NCBI RefSeq assembly: GCF_016808095.1
Contig: NC_068974.1
Coordinates: 27,760,825-27,824,824, forward strand
Direction: 5' to 3'
Length of the DNA stretch: 64,000 nt
DNA from: Vigna angularis
Lineage: Eukaryota > Streptophyta > Magnoliopsida > Fabales > Fabaceae
Positions 48,120-61,100 of this stretch are shown one piece after another. Position 1 is the stretch's first letter. Every line of letters starts with the position of its first letter. A program made the position numbers and the translations under genes. Below the pieces are notes generated by a model. It saw only the letters and a list, made by a program, of their open reading frames with translations. It was not told where the DNA came from and searched no databases.

Positions 48120-50615
48120 TGTCAGGCCTCGTTAAATGCACCCAAAATCCTCCTGTCAGACTCATTTAAAACGCACCCAAAACCCCTCTGAACGGACGCC
48201 AGGTGTCAAGAAACGAGGATCCGAAAATCAGATAGTGGAATGCAGGTGTCACCAGGAGAGCGAACGTTCGTTTGAAACAAAATTGATTTTTCTAAAATCC
48301 GCGTCACTCTCTCTGCATGCACTCTTCTTCTCCAAAACTCTGACCTTCATTTCTCCTCCTTCTCTCTAAACAGCTCTCCCTTCTCTCTACCAAAACTCAC
48401 TCTTTCTCTTCTCCGATCACCATTCAGGCACCAGTTCTACACTTCCGGCGTAGAGGACGATCGTTTGAACCGATCAGTTAAGATTCTGAACTGGTAAGTT
48501 CCTCCTTCCTCCATTCGTGTCTTTTCTGTAAACATGCAAACCCAGATTCTTGGTTGCATGAGCTGATCCTATCATTCTGAGTATTGGTCTGGTTTATGTT
48601 GGTGATAGTTTGTAGAACGTGTTGTAGAACGTTAAGGCCTCTGTTAGAAGGAGAACCCTAGCCATATCTGTGAACGATCGACCACCTTAAGAGGTAAGGG
48701 AAGCTTATTTAATTTAATCTGTATGTTTACTGTGTTGTATGAACGTTCGTTGATTTGATGACTGGAAATGAAATATGGTTGTGTTATGTTCTAATGCATG
48801 AAATATATGAAATCTCTATGTTTGGATGTTATGAAATATGAAAGTGATTATGATATGAATGTGGAAGGTTATGAAGTTATATGTTAAGAAATGAGTTTGA
48901 ATATATATGAATTTTGAATATGAAATTCCCCTAAGAAAGAGTACGTACGTTACTGAACGGTCCTTAACCGTTCGGTTTTCTAGTGAATTTGAATTTGTAG
49001 TGGGTTCTTTCATTTGGGAAGAATCCTAGTTGAGGACGAGCGTCTTCACTTCATAATACTGTGCATGAGCGTTCGGCCAAGCACAGTTGGATATTAACGT
49101 TCGGTTATAAAACTAAGTATATATGTAATTGTATAATTTATCGATCGTAAACCCTACTTCAATATTATCGTACTATGTTATCAAGCCTTTTTATGATTAA
49201 GTTTATTGGTGCACGGTCTTACACCAAGCGCTCGTACTGAGTAGTGCTCGGTCTTACACCAGGCACTCATTCCATTTCCTTAAGCTAATTTTTATACGAG
49301 CGTTCGTTCAAGTCCTTTAGGGTTCACTCTCTATAGTGTTCAGTCTTTGACTGACATTTTGATTTCTTGATACTAAACTCAATTAAACACAAGTGTTCGG
49401 TTTCTTTCGGTGAATCACTCTAAGTACCAGATTTTGAATGCCTTGAAATATCTTTATTCATTGGTCTCACCCTAGAGTCCACATTCTTGGGTTAGTCTTT
49501 TAATGTTCTGAGTAAGTTCTCAAGAGTCAGTTCATCTAATTGACTCAACGTTGTAATTGACGTTCGTCCCATTCGTTTTTGGAATATATCATTGTACTCG
49601 TTATCTCTCAACTCGGTATCAACCCTTGATATTAATCTAGTTCAAAATTTGAGATATCTCGTGTTCGCTCCACGTGTTCGATCTCGTTCACAATTCAGAT
49701 TGAACGTTCGTTATTTTAGAGTTTATTGAAATCTTTGTACGAGATAGTTAACTGAGATATTTATTAATGAAAGATGAAGAAAATGAGATTCGGAAATGTT
49801 TGGAATATGAACGAGCGTTCCGGGGAGGAACGACTCATGTATGAATATTGAATTTGGTAAAGTATGACTGTGGGCATGCTAAGCTGGTCGTTCATCTTGA
49901 TGTTCCGTGAGTACTCGTCTTCACGTAGAGGAGGGTAGGTCATGTGTGGGAACGGCAGGAGGTCCTAGTCCTTAGGGGTACTTCGGACAGATAGGGCTAA
50001 CCCCGGGTGGCAGCTGTTGAGTGTATCCCAGTTACTACATCACCCGGGTGCACGAACGCCTGTAGCTACACAGATTTCATACAGTCCGGACGGTCAGTCT
50101 AGTGATAGTCTTCGTAGGGATACATGTGTTGAAATGCTCTTGTGTGTTGGATTGTTTAACATATATGTTGATGCATGAATTAAATTACATAAGCTTACCC
50201 TGTGTTTTCCTTGTGTTGTCTCGTCTTGTGCGTTCGTCTTGTCGTTGCAATGATCATCCGTGTGGATGTGAGCAGATGGTGATGCTCTGTTGGAAGAGAC
50301 GCTGGAAGAAGAAGAAAACTTGATTGAAGTGGAAGTAAAGGCCGAACCGTAGTATGTTCGGTTAGTAGATAGTAGTTTATTATGAGGTGATCGTTCGGTC
50401 ACCTCCTCTCTTTTGTTGTTATCTGACCGTTCGGTAATTGTCCTTTGTAAACCGTTCGGTCTTGATTTCTCTTATCTTGAATAGTTTAGTTGAAAATCTT
50501 ATGTAAGGCCGTTCGGCCGTAAGCGTACGTTGTTGAGTGTAAAACTGAACTGATATATTATTAAATGTAATTAATTCTATGATATGGTTTATTACTGTAT
50601 TTTTGGGATGTTACA
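48120..50615 (+). mobile_element. Complete solo LTR (copy D), 2.5 kb
   Basis: Begins TGTCAGGCCTCG and ends GGGATGTTACA, flanked by the 5-bp duplication GTAAT. No internal region follows, so it is a solo LTR left by recombination between two LTRs. Words CGTTCG and CGAACG are very frequent. It is the reference copy for the LTRs at 640-2194, 4157-4788, 5249-7682 and 9659-19700. The superfamily cannot be fixed from an LTR alone; a long LTR with an initiator Met primer site (copy A) fits Ty3/gypsy. The open frames within it (48136-48369, 50094-50402) have no family motif. Confidence 0.9.
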
Positions 50616-50620
50616 GTAAT
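50616..50620. repeat. TSD of the solo LTR, right (GTAAT)
   Basis: Identical to 48115-48119. Confidence 0.88.
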
Positions 50621-52436
50621 CACTTACAATTATATTTTTATCTATTAATTTTTAATTCAAAATTTTATTTATGTAGCAAAAACAATTAATTAATATGTTG
50701 AATCAATGTATAATAATTTGAACATTGTACAAATTTGATCTTTAACGAAATAACTTCTAGTCAATTTTTACTTATTTATTGTCTGAATTAAAATAGCTTG
50801 AAACAAAACCTTGCAACTCTAATGAATCACGTCTTTTAGGTCTTGTTATTTTGAGTGAATTGTCCTTATATTAATAATGACTTGTTTTGATGTTAATTAT
50901 AATACTTACTCTTAACATTTATTTGTATCTCATAAAATTAAGGTGTAAAGACAAAATGATTAAAAAATTAGAATGTACCATATTTTTCTTGAATTAATCA
51001 ATGTGATTCTTTAATTTTGTTTTTGTTATGAAGTATCTTTCATTTTTTTTAAAAAAAGAATTAATGTGTTACTTTTGTTCACGTTTTTTAATTACAAATA
51101 AAGCGACATATGGTATATGTGGCATTTTTCTTTTTCAACTTAAGTAGATATTATTATGTAACTTTTGCAGTAAATTTACTAAAGGGGGAAATAGATTATA
51201 TTATGAAGATTAGAGATAGGAGCAAGATTTGGACAAATACGATTATTTTTGGTAGTTGAATATTTGCCAAAATTGAAGACAGATATTGTGAAGTACTAGT
51301 GACAATTGTTTTGGATTTGAAGACAAATTAATAAAGTATATATGTTCAACTAATATTTACAAAACAAAATTTGAGACAATTCCAAAATTGTTTTTTAATA
51401 TTCTTAAGAATTACAATTTAATATTGAGAAACTTCTCCAATAATAAGTGCAACCTTCAAATTCCTATTCTAATGATCATGAGATGTATTTCATTGATTTT
51501 ACAAATCCCAAGCATTGGAACTTTACGTGGATGAGAATTAATAGTGAATATTGATGAGAAATGAATAAGACACCTAAACTAAGATAAAATGAGAAAAAGA
51601 GAAATAAAAGAGGATAGTAAAGAGATAATAAGATAACCTAGTGTTCCCTAAAAGGTACAAAAGTTAAGAAACTCGCTAAATATCTCACTTAACCTAGTAA
51701 AAAAGGAGTTGAAAAGTAGGAGAGAAACGGAAAAAGAAAATTCATGATTCATTTAGAACACCAATACATTGAAAGACAATAAGAGAGAATTTTTTTCACG
51801 TTTTTCACATAACTATGATTGTAAAATCAATATTGAAGATTTGTTCACTATTGAATTGAGATGGAAATTTGATAGCAGGTTTGGGACATCATGTTCTTCA
51901 TTGTGATTGATTGGATAGTTGATATGAGATCTGAGTTGAGAGATATTCATTTCGCACTGTAGTTGTGTATTTAGTTTTTTTTATTTTTCTTGTTCTCTAT
52001 TTGCAATCTTTGTTGTTTGACTGGACGTTTTAGTACTATTTTATGTAGTTGATTAAGACTCCTTTGTACTCTTTGTTGATCATGGTAAATTTATTTCTTT
52101 AATCTGGATTACTCATGGTTTTTACCCTTACTATAAAGGTTTTTCACATTAAAATCTTAGTGTCTTTGCTTTGTGATTTTGGTGATTTACTAGTGTTGTT
52201 CATCGATTGTTGCTCCTCATAGATTTTTGCAAGTTAGGAGAATTGTATTTGCTACATTATCTGGTAATTCAGTTGTGTCATTGTTTTCCATCAGAGTGAC
52301 ATTAACTCTTGGTATATACCTTTATTTACTTATTTGAATGATGAAAGCAAATCAAAGATGATTTCCTTAAATGTATAAATTATAATTTGGAGAAAGGTGA
52401 TATAAAAGATTTATTGTTTGTGAAAAAAATTATATG

Positions 52437-52440
<4 letters not shown>
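50621..52440. other. Intergenic, no gene recognised
   Basis: AT-rich throughout with no long frame, no transposon termini and no RNA gene that I can recognise. Confidence 0.5.

Positions 52441-52499
<59 letters not shown>
52441..52499. repeat. (TA)n microsatellite
   Basis: Uninterrupted TA dinucleotides. Confidence 0.95.
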
Positions 52500-52501
<2 letters not shown>

Positions 52502-52529
52502 CATGTTTTTCCCCTTTTTAAAGACCAAC

Positions 52530-53140
52530 ACTCACTACCACAGGGCATAGCTACTCATCATGCAAGACAACAAAACTTTCCTTTGAGCTAGAGAGATACT
52601 ACCGTCTCAAAATAACCCTCAATAATGTTGTACTATATACCGTCCGGTCAACGCATTCCACAAAATGAATAGTTGGTCAACTTCATTACAATCGTTCGGT
52701 ACCTCATATATTAATGTTACCACAAACTCAACATGATTAACAAGGTTAAACATGCTTATGAGCCATTAGGCTGTAATTAGGTCAGTGTAACCAAAAGCTC
52801 ATTTCGAAATTTATAAATACAGAAAGGTAAGAAGATAAGTGATTGCATTTATTAGACATTTAAGACTTAACTGTGACAACCGATTAGTTAACTAAAAACT
52901 GACTTGAACTTCGGAGTTTTTTTGACAAGTACTCACTTGCTCAGCTTGGACATTGAAGGATTAAGAAACAACAAGAGTTTGCTAGAAGAACGACTTTTGG
53001 AAAAAAGAGGAGTAATAAAGTGTGAAGGAGTAGTTATTGACCCTATAATCCAAAACAAATGTCTTTCTCCATTTAATCAATCCTATTATAGCTTATGTAC
53101 AAAATCACAATTAACTTTTTCTATGATATGTTATCATTTT

Positions 53141-53221
<81 letters not shown>

Positions 53222-53270
53222 CATATTGAAACTTAGAAATTTGCAACATGAAAGTTTCTAATTTTTATGG
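52530..53270. repeat. Second copy of the dihydroorotase intron 1 repeat
   Basis: Collinear with 38040-38420, including the position of the (TA)n array and the word gaaacttagaaatttgcaac right after it. This copy carries about 400 extra bases between 'aataaccctcaa' and 'gtctttctccattta'. The open frame at 52904-53236 is not conserved in the other copy and ends in the microsatellite. Confidence 0.75.
53144..53219. repeat. (TA)n microsatellite
   Basis: Uninterrupted TA dinucleotides. Confidence 0.95.
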
Positions 53271-53630
53271 AGGAGACGTCAGGTTCGTTGATGGTGGTGC
53301 GTTGATTGCGTTGTTGGTGGTTCGCGTTTTGTGTTGCGATTTGGCTTCTTCTAAAGGTTTTTACTGGTTCGCAAAGATAGATTGATCATGAGAGATTGAT
53401 CATGGCTACTAATGGCTGATGAGGTTAGTGGAGGATGAGATTCTCTATGGATGACGACGAATGAAACTTCTAGGTATTTTTTGAAACATTTTCAGAATAG
53501 GAATGCTGCTTCCATAGTTTCTCTATTTTTTTTTCTTTACTAAATTCCGTGTCATAATTTAATTATTTCCACGTAATAAAATATCCACGTCAGCATATTC
53601 ACTATCATCACATTTTAACGCCGTCTATAA
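53271..53630. other. Moderate-GC patch, possible gene or transposon relic
   Basis: Starts ATGGAGGAGACGTCAGG and is rich in GTTGGTGG and GATGAGG words for about 200 bases. No frame stays open and no family is recognised. Confidence 0.35.
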
Positions 53631-53640
53631 AAACTTAACG
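53631..53640. repeat. TSD of the small MULE, left (AAACTTAACG)
   Basis: Ten bases identical to 54498-54507. Confidence 0.88.
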
Positions 53641-54497
53641 GGTATTGCTCCCTCCACCACCACACCTTTCTCCCTCCACCTCCCCTTTACTATTTTGTCC
53701 CTCAGTAAAATTTTATTTTTAGGGTTATTATTTTTTAATTTTACCCATTCACAACCTATTTCATTAATAACCTATTCTAGTCCCGTACATGAGTAAAATA
53801 CTTTTCTTTCATTTTAACATTATATTTCTTCCTCTCTTTCTTTCGTCGTTGTGAGATACTACAAGTTGCAAAGGTTGGTGGTGGTGGAAAGAATTATCAA
53901 GCAGTGTGCAGTGCGTGGAGTGTTTCCTCGTATTCGAATAAACCTTGAAATAAAACCCTGAAATAAAAAACGTAACCTTTTAACGGAGGTGACATCCTTC
54001 AACGGATGTCAACATCCTTCAACGGATGTTAACATCCGTTTAAGGAAAAACGGATGTCGACATGCGTTTTACCTTAAACGGATGTTGACATCCGTTGAAG
54101 ATGTCACCTCCCGTTTAAATGTTACGTTTTTTATTTTAGAGTTTGTTTTATTAGGTTACATCTCCGTTGATGTATACTTCCTCACATTGGTTGATGCTCT
54201 GGACGTTCCTCCACACCACGGCGGCGACCCTCCTTCACACCACGGTGGCAATGGAAACTTTCAAACAAAAAAAACTGTGAAGAAAAAAGAATGGAAGTGC
54301 GGGAGGTGGGGAGGTGAAACGAAAATGGGAAAAGGGAAGAGAGTTCCGTAGGTGAGTGTTGAGAAAGTAAAATTAGGGTTTCAAATTATTTAAAATAGGG
54401 TAAAAGTAAAAATCTTTTTAACTTAAGGATATAATTGTATTTAAAATAATGTGGGGAGGTGGAGGAAGTATAGGTGATGATGGAGGGAGCAACATCC
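53641..54497. mobile_element. Non-autonomous MULE, 857 bp, related to the 7.2 kb MULE
   Basis: Ends GGTATTGCTCCCTCCACCACC and, reverse-complemented, GGATGTTGCTCCCTCCATC, similar to the ends of the 40483-47639 element (TTGCTC..CTCC, then a second CTCC-rich block), with a 10-bp TSD. The middle (about 53985-54115) holds seven or more CGGATGT motifs, alternating in orientation. No transposase; the frame 53989-54351 is made of these motifs. Confidence 0.88.
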
Positions 54498-54507
54498 AAA
54501 CTTAACG
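54498..54507. repeat. TSD of the small MULE, right (AAACTTAACG)
   Basis: Identical to 53631-53640. Confidence 0.88.
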
Positions 54508-55119
54508 ATCAGGACTTAATTAGTTATGGACTCAATTAAGACAAAAAAAAAATTACGAGATTCCCAACAAACTTGAAGACAAAGGGTTTAAACAAATAAA
54601 ATATTTATATAAATTTTAATTATTTTTCATAAATTTAAGTTTATATAATAAATTTATTTTATTTTTTCATAAAGCTCCGTCCAACTTACCGTAAAAATAC
54701 TGGTTTACACACAAAATCATCATTAGATAGAAAGTCATTTCTCTGATGTTCTAAACAGCGGCCATTTTACCTACATCTGTCACCACTCACGAACAAGACT
54801 TGTACAAGAGGCCAGCGTTGAGGTGCCGCTGCAGCAAGAGTCACCTCCGCGAGAAGCACCACCACAAGTAACATTGCCCTGACAAGTGCCGCCACGAGGT
54901 CTGTCGGCTTTCCCCCGCTGGTAGGCGAGACTGCATCGCGTGATTCGCTGTTTCCACGCGAGTTGCGATTTTGAACGTCGATCCAAAAAAAGTGACTTTT
55001 AGGCGACTCGAGATCGGAGAAGGAGAAGAAGATTGTGGACTCGTAAAATCTTACTGGTTGAAACGCGATTTTGACTACCTTGGTTAGCTCGTTTCTTTCC
55101 CTCATTCTCCGATTCCACA
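54508..55119. other. Upstream region of the ATP11-like gene
   Basis: 54760-55119 is GC-rich and has open frames on the minus strand (54767-55337), but these lack recognisable domains and overlap the first exon in antisense. It most likely contains promoter and 5' UTR. Confidence 0.5.
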
Positions 55120-58100
55120 ATGCAAAGGCTAACCCCAAACTGCACAATTTGGAGGGGCATAGCCTCTAAGGTCAGAAAAAACTTGTTTTTCATCAATGAC
55201 CCTTTTGCTGTGCGGTCTTTCTCTGCGGTTCCCCTTGCAGCAGCCACAAAATTGTATAAACCGGAGATTCCGTGCGATTTCCAGAAATGGGCTTCGATTG
55301 GATTCTGTAGGACGTCGAAGTTCGCCTCTGGGTTCAACCCTCTGCAACCGAAACCTTTGGATTCTATTGTAGATATCCAGAGGTTGAAAGATCGATATCC
55401 TGAAGATATTGCTTCTATTTGGGATGATGTAATGTCTCGTTGATTACTTGTTCTTAGTTCATTTAAACTTGTTTGATTTGTAGACTCTGTTGCTATTCAT
55501 AACTCAGTTTACTGAAGCTTCTCATGGTTCGCATTAAGAGCAACAATTTGTTTGTTTGTCCTTGTCATTTGCTCTTCTTGTTAAACTTGTTTGAGTTTTG
55601 GGGAGTGAAAAATTAGTTGGACAAGATAGATAACTTGGATATAATCTCTAGGAAGAATGGAAAAGGAAACAACAAATTAAAATTTGGGCAGTTAATTGAT
55701 TAATGGGAAACAAGAGGCCTTTCTTGTGTGTGATTAGTATGATTTAGGCAAAATGTCCATGATCACATAGAAGAATGCTGATGATCTCTGTTGGAGCAAT
55801 TGAGTTGTTCTTCTTGTGGGCCTCTAGGATTTTCCTTTGAATCTACTTTTAGTTTTGTTGCTCTTATGTATTATTTATTCACATATATTTTCGTTATTTT
55901 ATTTTTAAATACATGTTTTGACTGTTTTTTTTTTCAGTATCACATAGGAAGAGGTCATATTGGAGCATCTATGAAAGCAAAACTTTATCACTTGCTGGAA
56001 CATAGAGCTTCAGAGTGGTATTTATATTTTATCAATATTGATACTATGAATTTGTTGTATTCTAGATTTCATGTTCTCAGCTTTCTTTATCCTTGGCAGC
56101 CGATACTTTGTGATTCCTTTGTGGAGGGGAAGTGGATACACTACAATGTTTGTTCAAGGTTTGACAAAAAAACACTCTTATTTATTTGCTTGTAAAAAGT
56201 TAATAATTGTTTTCAATTAAAACTATATTACACTTGATTGATGATTTGTATTTGGGAAAGATGAAAATGTAAATATTATTTCCCCAGTTTATGTAGGTAT
56301 TATAATGATATTATCTATTTCTTGGATGTGATTATATGAGAGAACTTGAAAGACTGAGAAAAAGAAAAAGATCATTCTAGGAAACTGTTGACATTATAGA
56401 ATTAGATGGAAAATTGGAAAGGCAGACAAAGATGGACCAGGAGCACTAGTAAGTATGATTTATGAAAGAGAGTCTGAATAGTTGCAGTACATGACACTGA
56501 CCTCATATTTCTATTTCTACTAATAATTAATAAATAACGATCTAGAACACATACTCGTGCAACAAGTACATAACCACCTTGATTGCACTCAGAATGCACT
56601 GCAATATACAACTGAACTGAATAAAACTATTTTAGTAGTATTAGACTTATGCATGGACCGACAATTATTCTTGTCCGCAAATAGAGATATGTATACAGGT
56701 CAGGATAGGGAATTTTCCCCTTGCTGATATTAATATCTACAGAATGTGGGAAAGATATTGTAATGTGTCCACTTATATATATGGACTATTTTTTAATCCG
56801 CTAAGCAAATAGGGATATATCCTAATTGGCAATTATAGCAAATTTAAATGGCTTGCCTGTACACTTCAAATAACATACCATAACCATTAACAAATCAACC
56901 AAAAGTGAAGCAGTAAGGAGTATACTCAATCATGTTTTGAGACTATTTTGATCCTTTAGGAAAGAGAAGATATCTTGAAACGTAAAGATCACTTCGGTAG
57001 CTTTGGAATTAGATTTGAACCAAAAACCCGAAACTGTAATGCTGCAAGATTAAAGATTCAGTCAGATCAAGCTATTATTAGGAGTTCTAAAAACAACTTC
57101 ATCAAACATAGAAGAAAGCATTACGTAAAGACAATCAAGAACAACAATAAAGCAAGTAAAAAGGAAAATAAACAGTGCAGAATGAAAATAGATTGAATCT
57201 GGAAATTAAAGATTGAAGAAAGGATTAGAACAAGGGAAGCAAAATTGAATTACTGAAGGGTTATACAGCTGCACGCATCAGTTTCCATCCCTTGTCATTA
57301 CTTTGCATGCCAAGAACTCTGAACCAAAATCCGACTTTGCAGAGAAAAGAAGATTGCGTAGCTCAAGTTTGAAAAGCTATTCAATATCTGTCTTCATCCA
57401 TTCCTATATCTCTCTCTACTGCCCTTATTTATGCTAAAGCTAAATAAGCTAAAAACTAAAAAAAATACAAGGCTGTATCAGCTTATTTACTTAGACCAAA
57501 ACTGTCTTGGCCGAACTCAGCATTACAAGGCTGACTTTTACAGCACCAAGCTTCCAAATGCAGTGCAACAAGCTGCAAAAGATCACACAGCTCTGACTTG
57601 GACTCCTCAGCCCATCACACCTTCAAAGGCAGCTTTACTCGTGTCCATATGCGTTATTCAGGTTCATGAGAAGTTCAGCTTCTCCAAACACCTTCAAACT
57701 TGGTCTTGAACTGTCTTGTGCACCAACTCTGCTGCATTAAGAGTAGCCCACCTCTAAGACAGTGGAATGTTGTTATGAGTCCAAGTTAGCAACATCAAAA
57801 CTCAGAAACACCACTGCACTAAGAATCTATAACTGAAATTGTTGCTAAGCTAGCTCCTAGAACAGAATTGTACTTCTACAAAAGCTATCATAAGACCAAA
57901 AATACTATCTAGACCAAAAACACCTTTAAAAACACTTTATTAACAAGTTGTTACAAAAACACAAATTTTCCCTACCAAAAACTAAATCTGAACTAAAAGA
58001 AGGTAATTAACACAAAACAATGCCCAAAGGAGTGCTACTAACTACCTAAAACTAGACAAAATAGGGACTTAACACATCCCCACACTTAAACTTTGCATTA

Positions 58101-61100
58101 GTGGGAAAACTACAAAGAAGATAACAACACAAGCAAAACATCATATTACAGCTCTGGACAGAATAAAAAACTTTTAATGCATAGCTGGAATCCGTGAGCA
58201 TCCAGAGAATCTGCCAAAACAACACTTTGAACCTCTAACCAAGTCAGAATTAGCTAAAATAAGGCAAATACATTAAGAATTAATCAAACTAAACTCTAGA
58301 AACAGAACTGACCCCACTGGATAGTGTTTACCCTCATGCTCTCATGTGTGTTTGGGTTAAGTATTTGTCTCTCAGCACATCAGGAGCACCAACATTGTCA
58401 TAGGCTTGGAAAATCTCTCAAATCAATCACCATGTTAGAACAGTGCACTCATGATCAACAGGTCTTTACAAAGCTTGTAATGTGGCTCGGGTAGGGGTAG
58501 GATAGAGGAAAGGTTGCAGAGCTAAAACCAAGGAAATATGAGGCAGCCATCGGGAAAATCTAGAACACACGTGTGAGTTCAGTAGCTTCATCACAAGTCA
58601 GACCTTCACATCCTTTTGTTTTTTTATTTACTTTCCACTTTCCTTTTTTTTTTAACTATTTCTTCTTTCTTTCCAATCATAGACCACAACTTTTTTCAGA
58701 TTTTCTATTTTTCTCAGTTTCAAACTTCTTTTCACATCTGTTCAGCATTTTGCCTTTGATCAAACTGTTTTGGCACACTTCCCCCACACTTGAGTTTCAC
58801 AGAATTTTCCAAAGTACTTTCACAGCCCCTCACAAATCCATGGTTAGGTGATCATTGATTTTTCTGGTCTAAGGGTTGTAGTGAGCTAGAAATCAAAAGG
58901 TAGAAACTGGGTGCAGTGGAAAATCTGATCAAGGTAGGCTATTTTGCTAGTGAGTTAAAAACAAGGAATGGCTATATAATGTCAAGAATGCATCATACAA
59001 CTAGCAGAATCAACAAGAGATGATACAAGTTCTGGAATGTTAGTATCCTACGTGCAATCACACCAACAAAGAGCAAAGGTGCAAAACTCACTTTAGTTCA
59101 AATATGTCAGAACTGATTCAGAACTGGTTATCACAATAAATTATGCATTTTACCTCAAACAAACTATTCTAAACAGGTCAACAATTCTAATTATGCGTGC
59201 AGATCAAAGAACTCACTGGAAAATCAGCAAAAACAGTAAAAAGATTAATTCTAAACAGCTTTGTCAAAGGTTTTCAAAGAAACTAAAACAGAAACTAGCT
59301 AAAAAAAATTCAGCAAACTGAAAACATCATATGAAACTACCTTGACACTATAAAAAATGTCTTAAAAATCTAAAAAGAGCAAATGTATCATGCAGAAACT
59401 AAGAGCAAAAATGAAAAAAAAAGTTCTCGGAAATTTTCAGCTCTCTCCTCACACTTGAAACACACGTTATCCTCAATTTGTAAGGGAGTGAAACTGATTC
59501 AGCAAAGTTAAGCAGAAAACGAAAGGCAAAATGTTCTGAGATAAAAGAAAGTAAAGTGTAAAGGAGGAGTAAGCTCAGTTTAGAGGGATTTCAATCACTG
59601 GTTCTGCGCCCCCCTTTGGATTGATCAAAGGCTGTGCAGGTATTGCACCAGACTTCTGCTGCACTAGCTCATTGATAGCAGCAACCAGTTGAACCAATTT
59701 GTGTTTTCAAGTCTTGAATAGTGGCTTCCATTGTAGGGTCTGATCTCACATGTTGTCGAATTGTTTGTGGTTGCCTAGCCATCTGAATCTGCCCATCAGT
59801 GGTGCTGCATTTTGTCTTGATGGTGATGGTGTACACCTCTGCTTCCGGTTAGCATTATATGACTGACTTAGGCTGTTTTGTTGCTGGGACTGATTCTGTG
59901 GTGGTCCATATCTCAGATTTGGGTGCCCTTGCCATCCTGGATTATACGTATTTGAAAATGGGTTGTAGGCCTGCTGTTTCTGACTTTGATTGGTCCAAGC
60001 CTGTTGTGGTGGTCTAAAACTGTCCTGTTGGCCTGAGAAAATTCCAGCCTACTTAACTAATGCAAAATTGAGTAAATTGATCAAATGCAAATGTAAACAA
60101 GTGTACAAGGATCCTACTTAACTAATGGAATGCAGAATTTAACAAGACAAAATGCAGAATTAAAAATCCCAATTCTAACCTAGCCTAGAAAATTGAATAA
60201 ACTAACTAAACTGTAAACACAGCAAACATGCATTGGAACAAATTTCAATTGATTAAAGGACAATATTAAACATACAAACAGAAGTAAAACAAGTGCTAAA
60301 ACGTAAATGGAAGTTCAGAACTGGAATTGTAAAGAAAACAGTAAATCAAAGCAAGGAAAACTATCTACACCAGAAAACACTCCCCAATGATTCATATGGT
60401 TGTGCTTTTGATTGCCAAGGATCATTTCTGATTCCTTGGAGTATAAGTGGTCACTTTGTACTCACAAAGCCTCAGCATTAGTGGGTTACAAAAGTAGAAT
60501 TCGTAAGACAGAATCTAAAAGCAGAAAACAGTAGATTAATTGGTAAAAGATTTCAAGAAAGGTATATTTGCATTGAAAGCTAATTGCAATTTGAAGAAAT
60601 ATCAGCGGTAGAACAAAGAACCTGAAGAACTTGATTGTCCAACTCACTTTGCAGTCAAGACAAACTTGCACTTCAAAGAAACTCTACTCTACTTGCTCTA
60701 AATGTAAGTGTTTACACTGATAACTCAGAAATTGAAAAGCTCTTTCTAATTTTCTGACTTAGTCTACTATACTCTAGCCTAAGAAATGGAACCTACAAAC
60801 TGTTAAAACTGTCTACAACAGGTCATGTTAACTTCCAATTACAAGTTAGATTTATTTGCAAACTGTTCCAGCCAGTGCAAATGCGTATCCAGCTTCTTCA
60901 AGTAGCCAGTCCTCCAAGTCAGTGCATCTTCATCCAACAGGCTACATATCACTAGTGCAGGTCACGCTGTCTTCTCCAATCTATCCAGTTAAGTTCCTTA
61001 CTGCTGGCAGCAGGTTGCTGCAACAGCTTAGACCAGTTCCAGCCAGGTCTCTTTGGCAGCAGGTCAGCTTCCTTTGCAAACTTCTCCACTCATCACAGCC

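Noticed and set aside
48136..50402. Short frames inside the 48.1-50.6 kb LTR as possible genes
   Set aside because: The whole segment has LTR termini and a 5-bp TSD; frames are short and not conserved in the sister LTRs.
54767..55347. Antisense frames over the first exon of the ATP11-like gene
   Set aside because: The plus-strand exon has clear family conservation and splice joins; the antisense frames have neither.
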